From: Actinobacteria bacterium UBA2184
GTDB lineage: Bacteria > Actinomycetota > Coriobacteriia > Anaerosomatales > Anaerosomataceae
Reading direction: 5' to 3'
DNA length: 32,837 nt
Assembly (NCBI GenBank): GCA_002328745.1
Contig: DCVQ01000020.1
Coordinates: 59,327-92,163 of the forward strand
A program made the position numbers and the translations under genes. A model generated the notes under the pieces. The model made no database searches. It saw only the letters and a program-made list of their open reading frames with translations, and was not told where the DNA came from. How positions within the stretch are numbered: position 1 is the first letter of the stretch; each line of letters starts with the position of its first letter. Of the stretch, positions 8,307 through 16,436 are shown one piece after another.

Positions 8307-8990
8307 CTACTCCGGAGCGCCCTCGAGCGCCACCTCGGCCGCCAGGAAGGTGCCGTCAGTCTCTATCGATCCGGTGATGACGACTTTGGCGCCGTCGATG
8401 ATGTCCTCCGAGAGTCCCCCGCCGAAGACGATGGGCAGCTCCCGATCGCTCTGCGTGGTCTCGATGATGGAGAACCGCGGGTTCGAGCCGGGGGGCTCGA
8501 TGGAACCGGCGACCACGTAGCCAGCGACCTTGAGGGTGGTGCCCTCAAGCTCCCGGGCGCGATTGAGCACGTCGCTCACCGTGAGGGCGCCCGAAGCCGA
8601 CTCGTATTTCGAGGGGCACTGCATCGAGATGGTCTCGGCCTCGATCGAACCGTCGTCGGCCACGAGGCCGGTGACGATCGCGGTCGTCCCATCGCCGAAC
8701 GATCCGGGAACCTGCTTCGCGCTCACGATGCGGAGGCGCGGCGAGTCCGGGTCCTCCCCGTCCTCGATGTCGAACAAGAAGGGCTCGGAGCCCGCGATCC
8801 AGGACCCGGCCACGACCGTGCCGGTAACGGTCACTCGCTTGCCCACGTACTCGGCGTTGTCGGCGACCTGGGAGATGGTCACGCCTTCGGCGCCCGACGT
8901 CAGGACGCCGGAAGCCACGATAAGGACACCGACGACCACCAGGATCAGGAGGGTCACGCCGATGAGTCGCTGCTTGGCCCGCTTGTTCAC
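8307..8990 (-). CDS. ccmE: Tandem-duplicated CcmE-like heme chaperone with Cys-x3-Tyr heme site
   Basis: First gene of the ccm operon, 227 residues from a GTG with GAGGAG upstream. Residues 10-30 form one membrane anchor. Two homologous OB-fold-like repeats follow: about 37-130 and 136-224. They share the patterns V(T/A)G(T/Y)VVAGS and DG(S/T)-x2-A(E)x(E)V/T. At the end of repeat 1, where CcmE of E. coli has the heme-linking His-x3-Tyr, this protein has C125-P-S-K-Y129. Repeat 2 ends in LEGAPE with neither His nor Cys, so it should not bind heme covalently in the known way. CcmE with Cys-x3-Tyr is the mark of the Ccm variant lacking CcmG and CcmH described from Desulfovibrio and archaea. The duplication is unusual; repeat 2 may dock CcmC, CcmF or apocytochrome. 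Confidence 0.85.
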   Translation of the reverse strand: MNKRAKQRLIGVTLLILVVVGVLIVASGVLTSGAEGVTISQVADNAEYVGKRVTVTGTVVAGSWIAGSEPFLFDIEDGEDPDSPRLRIVSAKQVPGSFGDGTTAIVTGLVADDGSIEAETISMQCPSKYESASGALTVSDVLNRARELEGTTLKVAGYVVAGSIEPPGSNPRFSIIETTQSDRELPIVFGGGLSEDIIDGAKVVITGSIETDGTFLAAEVALEGAPE

Positions 8991-9030
8991 GCGAAGATCA
9001 CTCCTCGAATGCGGCGCATGGCTGCGCCAC

Positions 9031-9050
9031 GACCGTATACGACCGTGTAC
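9031..9050 (-). repeat. Tandem 10-mer direct repeat in ccm leader
   Basis: Two adjacent near-identical 10-mers, GACCGTATAC and GACCGTGTAC, occur 41-60 bases before the ccmE start. They are one helical turn apart, and the first contains the palindrome GTATAC. This spacing is what a protein binding one face of the helix would use. Whether it is an operator or part of a folded leader RNA cannot be told from sequence. Confidence 0.4.
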
Positions 9051-9125
9051 GGGTCAGGATGAGAGGAGGGCACCGCGTGCCCGGACTCGCCCCGTCGCCT
9101 GTAAACGCTTGCCTGAACGGGACGA

Positions 9126-9155
9126 ATCTTACCATCCAGGCGCACCCTCCGCCAA
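9126..9155 (-). promoter_or_regulatory. ccmE: Candidate promoter of the ccm-hem operon
   Basis: On the minus strand TTGGCG (9155-9150) and TAAGAT (9131-9126) are separated by 18 bases, and a TG one base before the -10 hexamer makes it an extended -10. Transcription would start near 9119, giving a leader of about 130 bases. Matches are to the housekeeping sigma consensus; no measurement supports it. Confidence 0.45.
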
Positions 9156-9300
9156 CGAATCACGAACAGGTTTCGGGCGCCGCGCGCGTTAGAGCAAGGC
9201 GCGTGCCGTGGCCGGGCGGCGCGGGAGAGCGGGCCGCACCGAGCGCCCGGGCGCGGGCTGCCTGCATGCCCGGGCGTGGGCCCCGGGCCGCACCGCCGCC

Positions 9301-10065
9301 TCAGGCGTTGCGCTCCCAGATCAGCGCGAGCCCCTTGAGCGTGAGATCGGGATCGACCTCCCGGATCGTCTCGCACAGCGGCGCCATCCGCTCGGCAAGC
9401 CCGCCCGTGGCGACCACGACGCACTCGGCGCCGAGTTCGATCCACATGCGGCGCACGAGCCCGTCGACCATCGCCGCCTCGCCGAACAGCAGCCCGGCCT
9501 GGGTGGACTCGCGCGTGTTGCGGCCGATGACGCGAGCGGGCGGCTCGAGGTCGACCGCCGAGAGCCGGGCGGCGCGCCGGAAGAGCGCCTCCGCGCTCGT
9601 CTCGACGCCCGCGGCGATGGCGCCGCCGAGGTACGCGCCCGACTCATCGACCACGTCGAAGGTGGTCGCCGTGCCGAAGTCGACGACGATCACCGGCGCG
9701 CCGAAAGCAGCGATGGCCGCGACCGCGTTCACGATGCGGTCGGCGCCCACTTCGTGCGGGTTGTCGTAGGCGATCGCAAGCCCGGTCTTGACCCCCGGCC
9801 CCACCACGAGCGGCTCGACTCCGGTCGCGCGCGACGCCAGTTCCTCGTACGCGAGCGTGAGCGCGGGAACCACGGAGGACACGACGACGCGCTCGATCTC
9901 GGCCCAGGTGCGTCCGTCGAGCGAGAGCAGCCCCCCGATCTTGACCCTGATCTCATCGGCGGTGAGCGAGGCATCGGTGGATACGCGCCAGCGGCCGTCG
10001 AGTCCGGCGCTCGAGATGAGGCCGAGAACGGTCTGCGTGTTGCCGATATCGACGGCGAGTATCAT
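9301..10065 (-). CDS. coaX: Type III pantothenate kinase
   Basis: Phosphorylates pantothenate in the first step of coenzyme A synthesis; the CoaX type is not inhibited by CoA and needs a monovalent cation. The ATG at 10065 with GGAGG upstream gives 254 residues, the normal length. The ASKHA-fold signatures are present: phosphate-1 loop DIGNTQTVLG (6-15), GADR (107-110), DFGTATTFD (129-137) and the ATGG near 219-222. The frame is open far upstream, but that extension is antisense shadow. The gene stands alone, divergent from the two-component genes. The pantothenate genes panB and panC lie 13 kb to the right, so the pathway is split in two places here. Confidence 0.95.
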   Translation of the reverse strand: MILAVDIGNTQTVLGLISSAGLDGRWRVSTDASLTADEIRVKIGGLLSLDGRTWAEIERVVVSSVVPALTLAYEELASRATGVEPLVVGPGVKTGLAIAYDNPHEVGADRIVNAVAAIAAFGAPVIVVDFGTATTFDVVDESGAYLGGAIAAGVETSAEALFRRAARLSAVDLEPPARVIGRNTRESTQAGLLFGEAAMVDGLVRRMWIELGAECVVVATGGLAERMAPLCETIREVDPDLTLKGLALIWERNA

Positions 10066-10179
10066 TTCGTTTCCTCCCGCGAAAAGCTCCGCCAAGCGTG
10101 ACGACCCGGCAACGGCCGCGCCGGGGCGACGGTCTGCCGGTGCTATCATCGCAGGTGACCGCGACCGTCGGAGGAAGCC

Positions 10180-10881
10180 ATGACGACCGCACCCGCGCGT
10201 ATCCTCGTCGTTGACGACGAAGAATCCATACTTCAGTTCGTATCCTACAACCTCCGCAAGGAGGGCTACGAGGTCACGGTGGCCGCGGACGGCGATCGCG
10301 CGCTCGAGCTTGCCGCCGCCGAGCCGTTCGATCTCGTCGTGCTCGACATCATGCTGCCCGGCACGGACGGCTACGAGGTGTGTCGCCGTCTGCGCGCATC
10401 GGGAGACACGCCGGTGCTGTTCCTCTCGGCACGCGACACCGAGCTCGACAAGGTGGTCGGCCTTGAGATCGGCGGAGACGATTACCTCGCCAAGCCGTTC
10501 GGGGTCCGCGAGCTCATCGCGCGGGTGAAGGCGATCATCCGCCGCAGCGGACCGCGCACCGCCGGCACCCCGCGCGACGAGGCGCCGCTCGAAGCGGCCG
10601 GGATCACGCTCGACGAGAGCGCCCATCAGGCGCACCACGGCGACACCGAGATCGACCTCACGCCGCGCGAGTTCGAGCTGCTCGCATGCCTGATGCGCCA
10701 TACGGGGCGCGTCCTCTCGCGCGAGCAGCTGCTCAAGGAAGCGTGGGGCTGGCAGTACGTCGTCGAGACGAAGACCGTCGACACGCACATCAAGCGCCTG
10801 CGCGACAAACTCACCGCCGCCGGCGTTGACCCGGCCGTCGTCGAGACGGTCCGCGGCTACGGCTACCGCCTCGCGGTCTGA
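10180..10881 (+). CDS. OmpR/PhoB-family response regulator
   Basis: A two-domain transcription factor of 233 residues. The receiver domain (about 7-120) has the acidic pair D12-D13, phospho-acceptor D56 in VVLDIMLPG, S83 and K105 in AKPF. The C-terminal winged helix (about 138-232) has LTPREFELLACL, REQLLKEAWG and VDTHIKRLRDKL, ending in VRGYGYRLAV. The ATG has GGAGG five bases upstream. The histidine kinase gene begins six bases after the stop, so they are partners. The stimulus is unknown; the pair looks like PhoP-PhoR or related envelope/phosphate sensors, but no phosphate genes are near. Confidence 0.95.
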   Translation: MTTAPARILVVDDEESILQFVSYNLRKEGYEVTVAADGDRALELAAAEPFDLVVLDIMLPGTDGYEVCRRLRASGDTPVLFLSARDTELDKVVGLEIGGDDYLAKPFGVRELIARVKAIIRRSGPRTAGTPRDEAPLEAAGITLDESAHQAHHGDTEIDLTPREFELLACLMRHTGRVLSREQLLKEAWGWQYVVETKTVDTHIKRLRDKLTAAGVDPAVVETVRGYGYRLAV

Positions 10882-10887
10882 TCGGCC

Positions 10888-12351
10888 GTGCGCATCTCCA
10901 TCCGCACCCGTCTCCTGCTCGCGTTCCTCGCCGTCGCCGTGCTGTCGGCGGCAGGCCTCGCCGCGTTCTTCGCCTCCGAGCTCGAGTCGTTCGCCATGCG
11001 CAAGCTGAGCGAGCGGCTCTACGACGAGAGCGTCCTGATGTCGGCCATGATCGCCGGGCATCTTCGCGCCGAGGGGGCGATGGCCCTTTCCGCGCCGGAC
11101 GCCGCGGTGTTCGCGGAGGAGCTCGCGTCCACCGGCTTCCGCATCTCCTCCCACGTCCGCGTGCTGGACGCACGCGGCGAGGCGGTCCTCGACACTTCCG
11201 GCACGGTGGAGCCGGGCACCGGCTACGCGTCGACGCCTGAGGTCGCACGCGCGCTCACCGGCGAGTACGGGGCATCGTTGCGCACCGCGGAGGACGGCCG
11301 CACGATGCTGTCGGTGGCCTATCCCATCATGGTGGACGACCAGGTGACAGGAGTCGTTTACTCACAAGCCACCACTTTCACCGTGCGCACGCTGCTCCGC
11401 GACTACCGCGCCCGGGTCGTCGTCGCGGTGGCGCTTTTCGTGCTCGGGACCCTGGTACTCACCGAGCTGCTTTCCAGATGGCTCGCGGCCCCGCTCAAGG
11501 AGCTCGCCAGGGGGGCCGTCGCCTTCGCGTCCGGCGATCACTCGGTCCGCGTGCGGCCGCATGGCTCGCGGGAGATCCGCGCGGTGGCAGTGGCGTTCAA
11601 CGCGATGGCCGACGAAGTCCAGTCGGTCCTCGCCGAGCTCAAGGAGGAGGAGCAGCGCAAGACGCGCTTCGTCTCCGATGTGAGCCACGAGCTCCGCACG
11701 CCGCTCACCGCGATCAGGGGCGCCGCGGAGACGCTGCTCGACGGCGATGTTCCGGAGGAGGACGCGCGCCAGTTCCTCTCCACGATGGTGCGCGAGACCG
11801 AGCGGCTCGGACGGCTCGCGAACGACCTACTCACGCTCCAGCGCATCGAGGGCGCGACCGGCGAGCTGCCCATCACGCGGGTCGACCTCGCCGAGACGGC
11901 CCGCCACAGCATCGAGGGCCTCGCTCCGCTCACCGACGGTCGCGGCGTGGCCGTGGTGCTCGAGGGCCAGGCGCCCGACGTGCTCGGCGACAAAGACCGG
12001 CTGCAACAGGTGTTCGGCAACCTTATCGACAACGCGTCGCGTATGACGCCCGAGGGCGGGACGGTCACGGTGCTGCTCTCCGAAGAGGCCGGCCAGGCCG
12101 TAGTCCGGGTGGTGGACGAAGGGCCGGGTATATCCGAAGCCGACGCACAGCGCGTGTTCGATCGTTTCTATCGCGCACAGCCGAGCCGGGACCGCTCCAC
12201 CGGGGGGGCCGGCCTCGGACTCGCGATCGTCGCCGCGATCGTGCGCGCCCACGGTGGCACGATCGCGGCTGCGGCGCGCGAGGAGGGCATCGGCTCGGTC
12301 TTCACGCTTCGCCTCCCCGCGCTGTCCGACGACACGCCTCCCGCCGGCTGA
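10888..12351 (+). CDS. Membrane sensor histidine kinase
   Basis: Kinase of 487 residues, GTG start, paired with the preceding regulator. It has a membrane helix at about 9-29, an extracytoplasmic sensor domain at about 31-173 of probable PAS/Cache type (VRVLDARGEAVLDTSG, SVAYPIM, TGVVYSQ), a second helix at 175-195, a HAMP domain at about 196-250, and a HisKA dimerisation helix with the phosphorylated H267 in VSDVSHELRTPL. The ATPase domain has N-box NLIDNASR (378-385; the usual NA-K is N-A-S-R), G1 DEGPG (410-414), F-box around FDRFYR and G2 GGAGLGL (439-445). Sensor layout resembles PhoR/WalK-like kinases. Its stop directly abuts the stop of the converging YhaN-like gene. Confidence 0.95.
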   Translation: MRISIRTRLLLAFLAVAVLSAAGLAAFFASELESFAMRKLSERLYDESVLMSAMIAGHLRAEGAMALSAPDAAVFAEELASTGFRISSHVRVLDARGEAVLDTSGTVEPGTGYASTPEVARALTGEYGASLRTAEDGRTMLSVAYPIMVDDQVTGVVYSQATTFTVRTLLRDYRARVVVAVALFVLGTLVLTELLSRWLAAPLKELARGAVAFASGDHSVRVRPHGSREIRAVAVAFNAMADEVQSVLAELKEEEQRKTRFVSDVSHELRTPLTAIRGAAETLLDGDVPEEDARQFLSTMVRETERLGRLANDLLTLQRIEGATGELPITRVDLAETARHSIEGLAPLTDGRGVAVVLEGQAPDVLGDKDRLQQVFGNLIDNASRMTPEGGTVTVLLSEEAGQAVVRVVDEGPGISEADAQRVFDRFYRAQPSRDRSTGGAGLGLAIVAAIVRAHGGTIAAAAREEGIGSVFTLRLPALSDDTPPAG

Positions 12352-15063
12352 TCAGCGATCGCAGCGCGCGAGATCGATGTGCGTGTGCCCGGGCATGACC
12401 TCCGAGAAAAGCGCCGCCGTCTCGGGGTGGCAGGTGAAGAAGACGACCTGACGTGACGCCGCAAGCTCGGCTACTGCGCTCGCCGCGCCGCGTCGCCGCT
12501 CGGGATCGAAGTTCACCAGGACGTCGTCCATGAGCACCGGCAGCCCGGCACCGACCGCGCCGAGTTGTGCGATGAGCCCCAGGCGCAGCGCCAGATACAA
12601 CTGCTCCGCCGTTCCCCGCGACAGGAGCTCGGAGGTCTTGGCGCCCGCGTTGCGATCGAAGACCTCGATACGGCCATCGCCGAGCGGGATCGTGAGCCCC
12701 GTGTAGCGGCCGTCGGTCATCGTCGAGAAGAGGCGACCGGCGTGTTTGACGACCTCCGGCTGCCGGTCGCGCTCGTAGCGCGCCTGGGCGTCGGCCAACA
12801 GCCGGGCCGCCGTCGCAAGCACGAGGTAGCGATCGACCGCGTCCGCAAGCCGCTCGGCGATACCCGCCTCCTTGAGACGCAGCTCACCGCCTCGCCGCTC
12901 CCGCGCCTCGTTCTCGAGCCGTCCCGCGAGCTGGTTGGCGCCCTGGGCGATCTCGTCGAACGCCGCCTCGGCTTCGGCTGCCGTGGCATCCGCGCCAAGC
13001 TTCATCGCCCGGAGGTCTTCGCGGGTCCCGCCCTCTTCGAGGCCGAAGCGCGCGAGCACTTCGCGCAGCTCGTCGCGGGCCTTGGCCGCGCGCTCCTCCT
13101 CGGACTCGATGCGCACGTCGAAGGCGCTCAAGGTGCGCTCGAGATCGGCGCGCCTGCCCGCGCTCTCCCGCGCCGAGACCAGCCTCTCGCGGAGCCTGCT
13201 CGCCACCACGGGGATGTCGGCGCGCGTCGGTTGTTCGGGCACCGCGACAAACGGGCGCGCCGCTCCCGCGAGGCGGGCCGCGAAATCGTCGAGCCGTGCT
13301 GCCTTGGCCGCGACCTCGCGCTCCGCCTCGTCCCGCACCTCGGCCGCGCGCCGTGCGTCGCGGGCGAGGCCGAGAAGCCGCGTGACGGTGGCCGGCTCCA
13401 GCGCGGGATCGAGGCCGCGCTCGGTGAGCCATGCGCTCCACAGCTGGCGCCTCGTCGCGAGCGCGTCGCGCGCCAGTGCGGCCTCGCGCTCGGCCTCGGC
13501 CGCACGCGCACCGACCTCGGCGGAGTCCTTCGCGACCGACCGTGCCGCTTCGAGGGCGCGACGCAGGCGCGAAAGCTCGAGCGCGTTCGGCGAGTGCTCG
13601 AGTTCGAGCACCCGCAGGTAGGTGCGATCTTCCGCGCTCCGCGCGCCGGCGGCGCCACGACGCGCCCGGAAGAGGAACCACGCGCCCGCGATGACGAGCA
13701 CGGCGCCGATGCCGACGCTGATCCACTGCGCGAGATATGCCCCCGTCGCGATCGCGGCGATGCCCGAGACGAGCATGATGAGCGCGGGCACGTCGCCGTG
13801 CGCAGCCATCACGATCGCGCCGCCGCGCGCCACTTCGAGCGCTTCGATCGCCGCGAGGCGCTCTTCGATCGCATCGCGGGCACCCTCGGCAGGCAGGCCA
13901 AGCCCGTTGAGAGCCGAGGCGGCCGCCTCTTCGACGGCGGCGAGCTCGCCGAGAGCGCGGGCGACCTCCTCCTCGCGCGTCTCCGCCGCAAGCTGCAGCC
14001 GGGCGATCTCGTCGCGAGCGCGCTCGATCGTGCCCGCATCGTCGGTGCGAGCGAGCGCCTCGCGCGCCGCATCGTCGAGGCCGGTCTCGTCCGCGGCCTC
14101 CTGCGCCCGTGCGCGCGCCACCGCAAGCGCGGCCTCGGCCTCGGCGAGCGAATCGGCGGTCGCCGCGCATCGGGCGGCCTCGTCGAACAGCGCGTCGAGG
14201 TCCGGCCCCGCGGCGAGGAGCGCGTCGTCGACCTGCAGCGTCTCCAGCTCCGCCCCGGCGCCGCGCCGCTCACGGCGCAACTCGAGCAGCGTCTCGTCCT
14301 GAGCGTCCAGCGTGTGATGCAGCCCGTCCGCGCGCTCCAGCGCGAGCCCGATCCCGGTCGCCCGGGCGCGGGTCGCGTCGCGCGAATCGCGCGCCTCGGC
14401 GAGCCTCCCGCCGAGGTCGTGCAGCCGTTGCTGATCGAGCGCGAAGGACTCGGCCTGCCGCTGAAGCTCCCCCGCCTCCTTGCGCGCCGCCCGAAGATCG
14501 CCCACCAGGCCGTTGATCTCGCGCTTGCGCGCTCCCGCCTTGAACAGCACGCCTGCATCGCTCTCGATGGCGGTGCGCACCTCGTGCGGAGAGATCCGCA
14601 GGCCGGCGCTCGCGGCGTACAGCCGCGCGATGATGTCGTCGTTGGAGCCGCGCATCTCCTCGATGCCGGACATCTCGTCGAGGCCGAAGCCGAAGACGAC
14701 CTTGTACGCCAGCGCGCTCACACCGCGCGTGAGCTCGTCGACGAGGCGCGGTCGCTCGGTACCTACAAGGGCGCGGACCTTCACGTCGCCGCCGTGCGCG
14801 CCCTCGGCACGCTCGACCACCCACTCGCCGGCCTCGTCGTCGAACACGAGGCGCGCGAGGCGCCCGTCGCCTCCCACGAAGTAGCCGGGCTCTGTCTGGC
14901 GCTGCGTGGGATACCCGTAGAGGACGTGGCGGACGAGCGAGGTGAACGTGGACTTGCCGGCCTCGTTCGGGCCCTGGACGACGGTGAGTCCGTCGCCGAG
15001 ATCGCCGAGCGTGTCACCCGCAAGCCGGCCGTAGCGGACGGCCTCGATCCGGCGCAGCCTCAT
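12352..15063 (-). CDS. YhaN-like SMC/Rad50-type coiled-coil ATPase with central membrane hairpin
   Basis: Protein of 903 residues. The N-terminal AAA half has MRLRRIEAVRYGRL and Walker A GPNEAGKST (31-39). The centre is long Ala/Glu/Arg-rich coiled coil (about 180-810). The C-terminal half has the signature LLSRGTAEQLYLALRL (813-828) and Walker B PVLMDDVLVNFD (about 842-853). This is the Rad50/SbcC plan, but residues about 425-465 form two hydrophobic segments in the middle of the coil where SbcC has its zinc hook; no CxxC is seen there. Bacillus YhaN has the same feature. It follows the nuclease gene with an ATGA overlap, so the two form an SbcCD-like complex, likely membrane-bound. DNA repair or end processing is the likely role. 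Confidence 0.88.
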   Translation of the reverse strand: MRLRRIEAVRYGRLAGDTLGDLGDGLTVVQGPNEAGKSTFTSLVRHVLYGYPTQRQTEPGYFVGGDGRLARLVFDDEAGEWVVERAEGAHGGDVKVRALVGTERPRLVDELTRGVSALAYKVVFGFGLDEMSGIEEMRGSNDDIIARLYAASAGLRISPHEVRTAIESDAGVLFKAGARKREINGLVGDLRAARKEAGELQRQAESFALDQQRLHDLGGRLAEARDSRDATRARATGIGLALERADGLHHTLDAQDETLLELRRERRGAGAELETLQVDDALLAAGPDLDALFDEAARCAATADSLAEAEAALAVARARAQEAADETGLDDAAREALARTDDAGTIERARDEIARLQLAAETREEEVARALGELAAVEEAAASALNGLGLPAEGARDAIEERLAAIEALEVARGGAIVMAAHGDVPALIMLVSGIAAIATGAYLAQWISVGIGAVLVIAGAWFLFRARRGAAGARSAEDRTYLRVLELEHSPNALELSRLRRALEAARSVAKDSAEVGARAAEAEREAALARDALATRRQLWSAWLTERGLDPALEPATVTRLLGLARDARRAAEVRDEAEREVAAKAARLDDFAARLAGAARPFVAVPEQPTRADIPVVASRLRERLVSARESAGRRADLERTLSAFDVRIESEEERAAKARDELREVLARFGLEEGGTREDLRAMKLGADATAAEAEAAFDEIAQGANQLAGRLENEARERRGGELRLKEAGIAERLADAVDRYLVLATAARLLADAQARYERDRQPEVVKHAGRLFSTMTDGRYTGLTIPLGDGRIEVFDRNAGAKTSELLSRGTAEQLYLALRLGLIAQLGAVGAGLPVLMDDVLVNFDPERRRGAASAVAELAASRQVVFFTCHPETAALFSEVMPGHTHIDLARCDR

Positions 15064-16313
15064 CGGCCCTCACCCGCCAGCAGCCGGTCGAGCGCGAGAT
15101 CGCGCGCGCGTTCGAGGACCGCGGCCGCGTCGACCTCGGGGACATCGCGCGCGTCGAGCGCGCCGAGCACCGGTCGCGCGACGTCCTCGATGTACGCGAG
15201 CAGCGCCCGGTCGTCGGCCAGCAGCGCTTCGCCGATGCGCACGAGATCGCCCGCGAAGTCCTCGCCCTCGGCGACTGCGGCAAGATCGAGCACGGGGCGC
15301 GTGTGGTCGACGATGCGGTCGATCCACACCCACGGCTCGCGGCCGAGCGCGTCGGCGCGCGCGTCCTCGAGCAGGTCGCCGAGCACCCCGGGCCGCGACA
15401 GCGCGGCGTGCACCGACGTGCGGCCCTCGAGCGAGATGCGCACGATCGCCGGACGGCCGGCCGCATCCGCGAACGCGCTGTCCGCGGCGGCGCCGAGCAT
15501 GCGAGCGAGATCATCCAGCGTGGCAGCGCTATCGGCGGCCACGGTCTCCTTCGCCCATACGACGGCGGAGGTGGGCACGAAGTCCACGGTGGCGCCCCGC
15601 GCGTCGAGGGTGACGAGCCGGCACCCGCGCAGCCCTGACTCGTTCGGGTCGAGGCCCTGGGTGCAGCCCGGATAGACGATCGCGGGCGACTCCTCGATCA
15701 CGCCGCCCAGGTGGATGTGCCCCAGCGCCCAGTAGTCCATCCTCGCCGCGCGCAGGTCGTCGACCGAGCACGGCGCGTACGGCTCGTGCCCCGGCTGCCC
15801 TCCGACGTTGGCGTGCAGGACGCCGATGGCGAGCGGGTCGGCCAGGTCGCGCGAGAAGCCGAGCGACAGGTTGTCGCGCTCGGCGGCCGTCCGGAACGAC
15901 CGCCCGTAGAGCACGCACGCGGGCTCGCCCTCGCGCTCAAAGACGACCCGCTCGACCTCGCGCTCGGAGAACACGTGCACGGTGTCGGGCAGCGTCAGCC
16001 CGGCGGACCAGCCGCTCGCGGGATCGTGGTTGCCCCGTGCGACGAAGACCCGTATCCCGGCTTCGGCAAGACGCTGGCACGCGTCGCGGAACGCGAACTC
16101 GGCGCGCAGCGACCGCTCTGCCTGGTTGTACACGTCGCCCGCCAGCACGAGGAAGTCGACCTCGTGTGCCAGGCAGGCGTCCACGACCGCGTCGAGCGCC
16201 CGGTAGGTGGCGGCGACGAGCGCATCGCGCACCCGCGGGTCGGTGGCGTCGACGCCCTTGAACGGCGCGTCGAGATGCACGTCGGCCGCATGGATGAACC
16301 GTACCGAAGACAC
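15060..16313 (-). CDS. YhaO/SbcD-like DNA repair metallophosphoesterase
   Basis: Calcineurin-fold nuclease of 417 residues, GTG start with GGAGAGGAG upstream. The metal-binding motifs are complete: D11 and H13 in HAADVHLD, D60 in LAGDVYN, N95 and H96 in RGNHD, H167 in GVLHAN, and H199/H201 in LGHIHLG. The Mre11/SbcD catalytic core covers about 1-225; a capping and ATPase-contact region follows to the end. The product should be a Mn-dependent nuclease working with the YhaN-like ATPase encoded downstream. The family is sure; the exact partner type (YhaO rather than SbcD) rests on the YhaN-like neighbour. Confidence 0.92.
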   Translation of the reverse strand: MSSVRFIHAADVHLDAPFKGVDATDPRVRDALVAATYRALDAVVDACLAHEVDFLVLAGDVYNQAERSLRAEFAFRDACQRLAEAGIRVFVARGNHDPASGWSAGLTLPDTVHVFSEREVERVVFEREGEPACVLYGRSFRTAAERDNLSLGFSRDLADPLAIGVLHANVGGQPGHEPYAPCSVDDLRAARMDYWALGHIHLGGVIEESPAIVYPGCTQGLDPNESGLRGCRLVTLDARGATVDFVPTSAVVWAKETVAADSAATLDDLARMLGAAADSAFADAAGRPAIVRISLEGRTSVHAALSRPGVLGDLLEDARADALGREPWVWIDRIVDHTRPVLDLAAVAEGEDFAGDLVRIGEALLADDRALLAYIEDVARPVLGALDARDVPEVDAAAVLERARDLALDRLLAGEGR

Positions 16314-16436
16314 CGCGCTCCTCTCCCGCTCCGGGCGTCACTGTCCCCATAGTAGCGGTGAGGTCTGACGCGCGACAGGTGGCCGTGCGCGAGGGGCGAC
16401 GAAGCCGGGGACGCACGGTCGGGCCGCCCCCCGGTG

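Larger units (their letters stand above)
8991..9300. other. 310-base intergenic region: ccm operon leader and coaX 3' region
   Basis: No gene is visible here. The part next to ccmE (8991-9131) looks like a promoter followed by a leader of about 130 bases with two small hairpins on the minus strand, at 9068-9082 (GGGCAC/GTGCCC) and 9013-9028 (GGCGCA/TGCGCC), and a tandem 10-mer between them. The part next to coaX (9230-9300) is extremely G+C rich, with repeated GCCCGGGC palindromes at 9245-9252 and 9268-9275 and no T-run; these might slow transcription leaving coaX but are not a convincing terminator. Confidence 0.5.

Noticed and set aside
8522..8660. Classical His-type CcmE heme site in the CcmE-like protein
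   Set aside because: I looked for His-x3-Tyr; neither repeat has a histidine at that place, only Cys-x3-Tyr in repeat 1.
9241..9300. Intrinsic terminator behind coaX
   Set aside because: GCCCGGGC repeats can form stems, but no T-run follows on the minus strand and the palindromes could simply reflect base composition.
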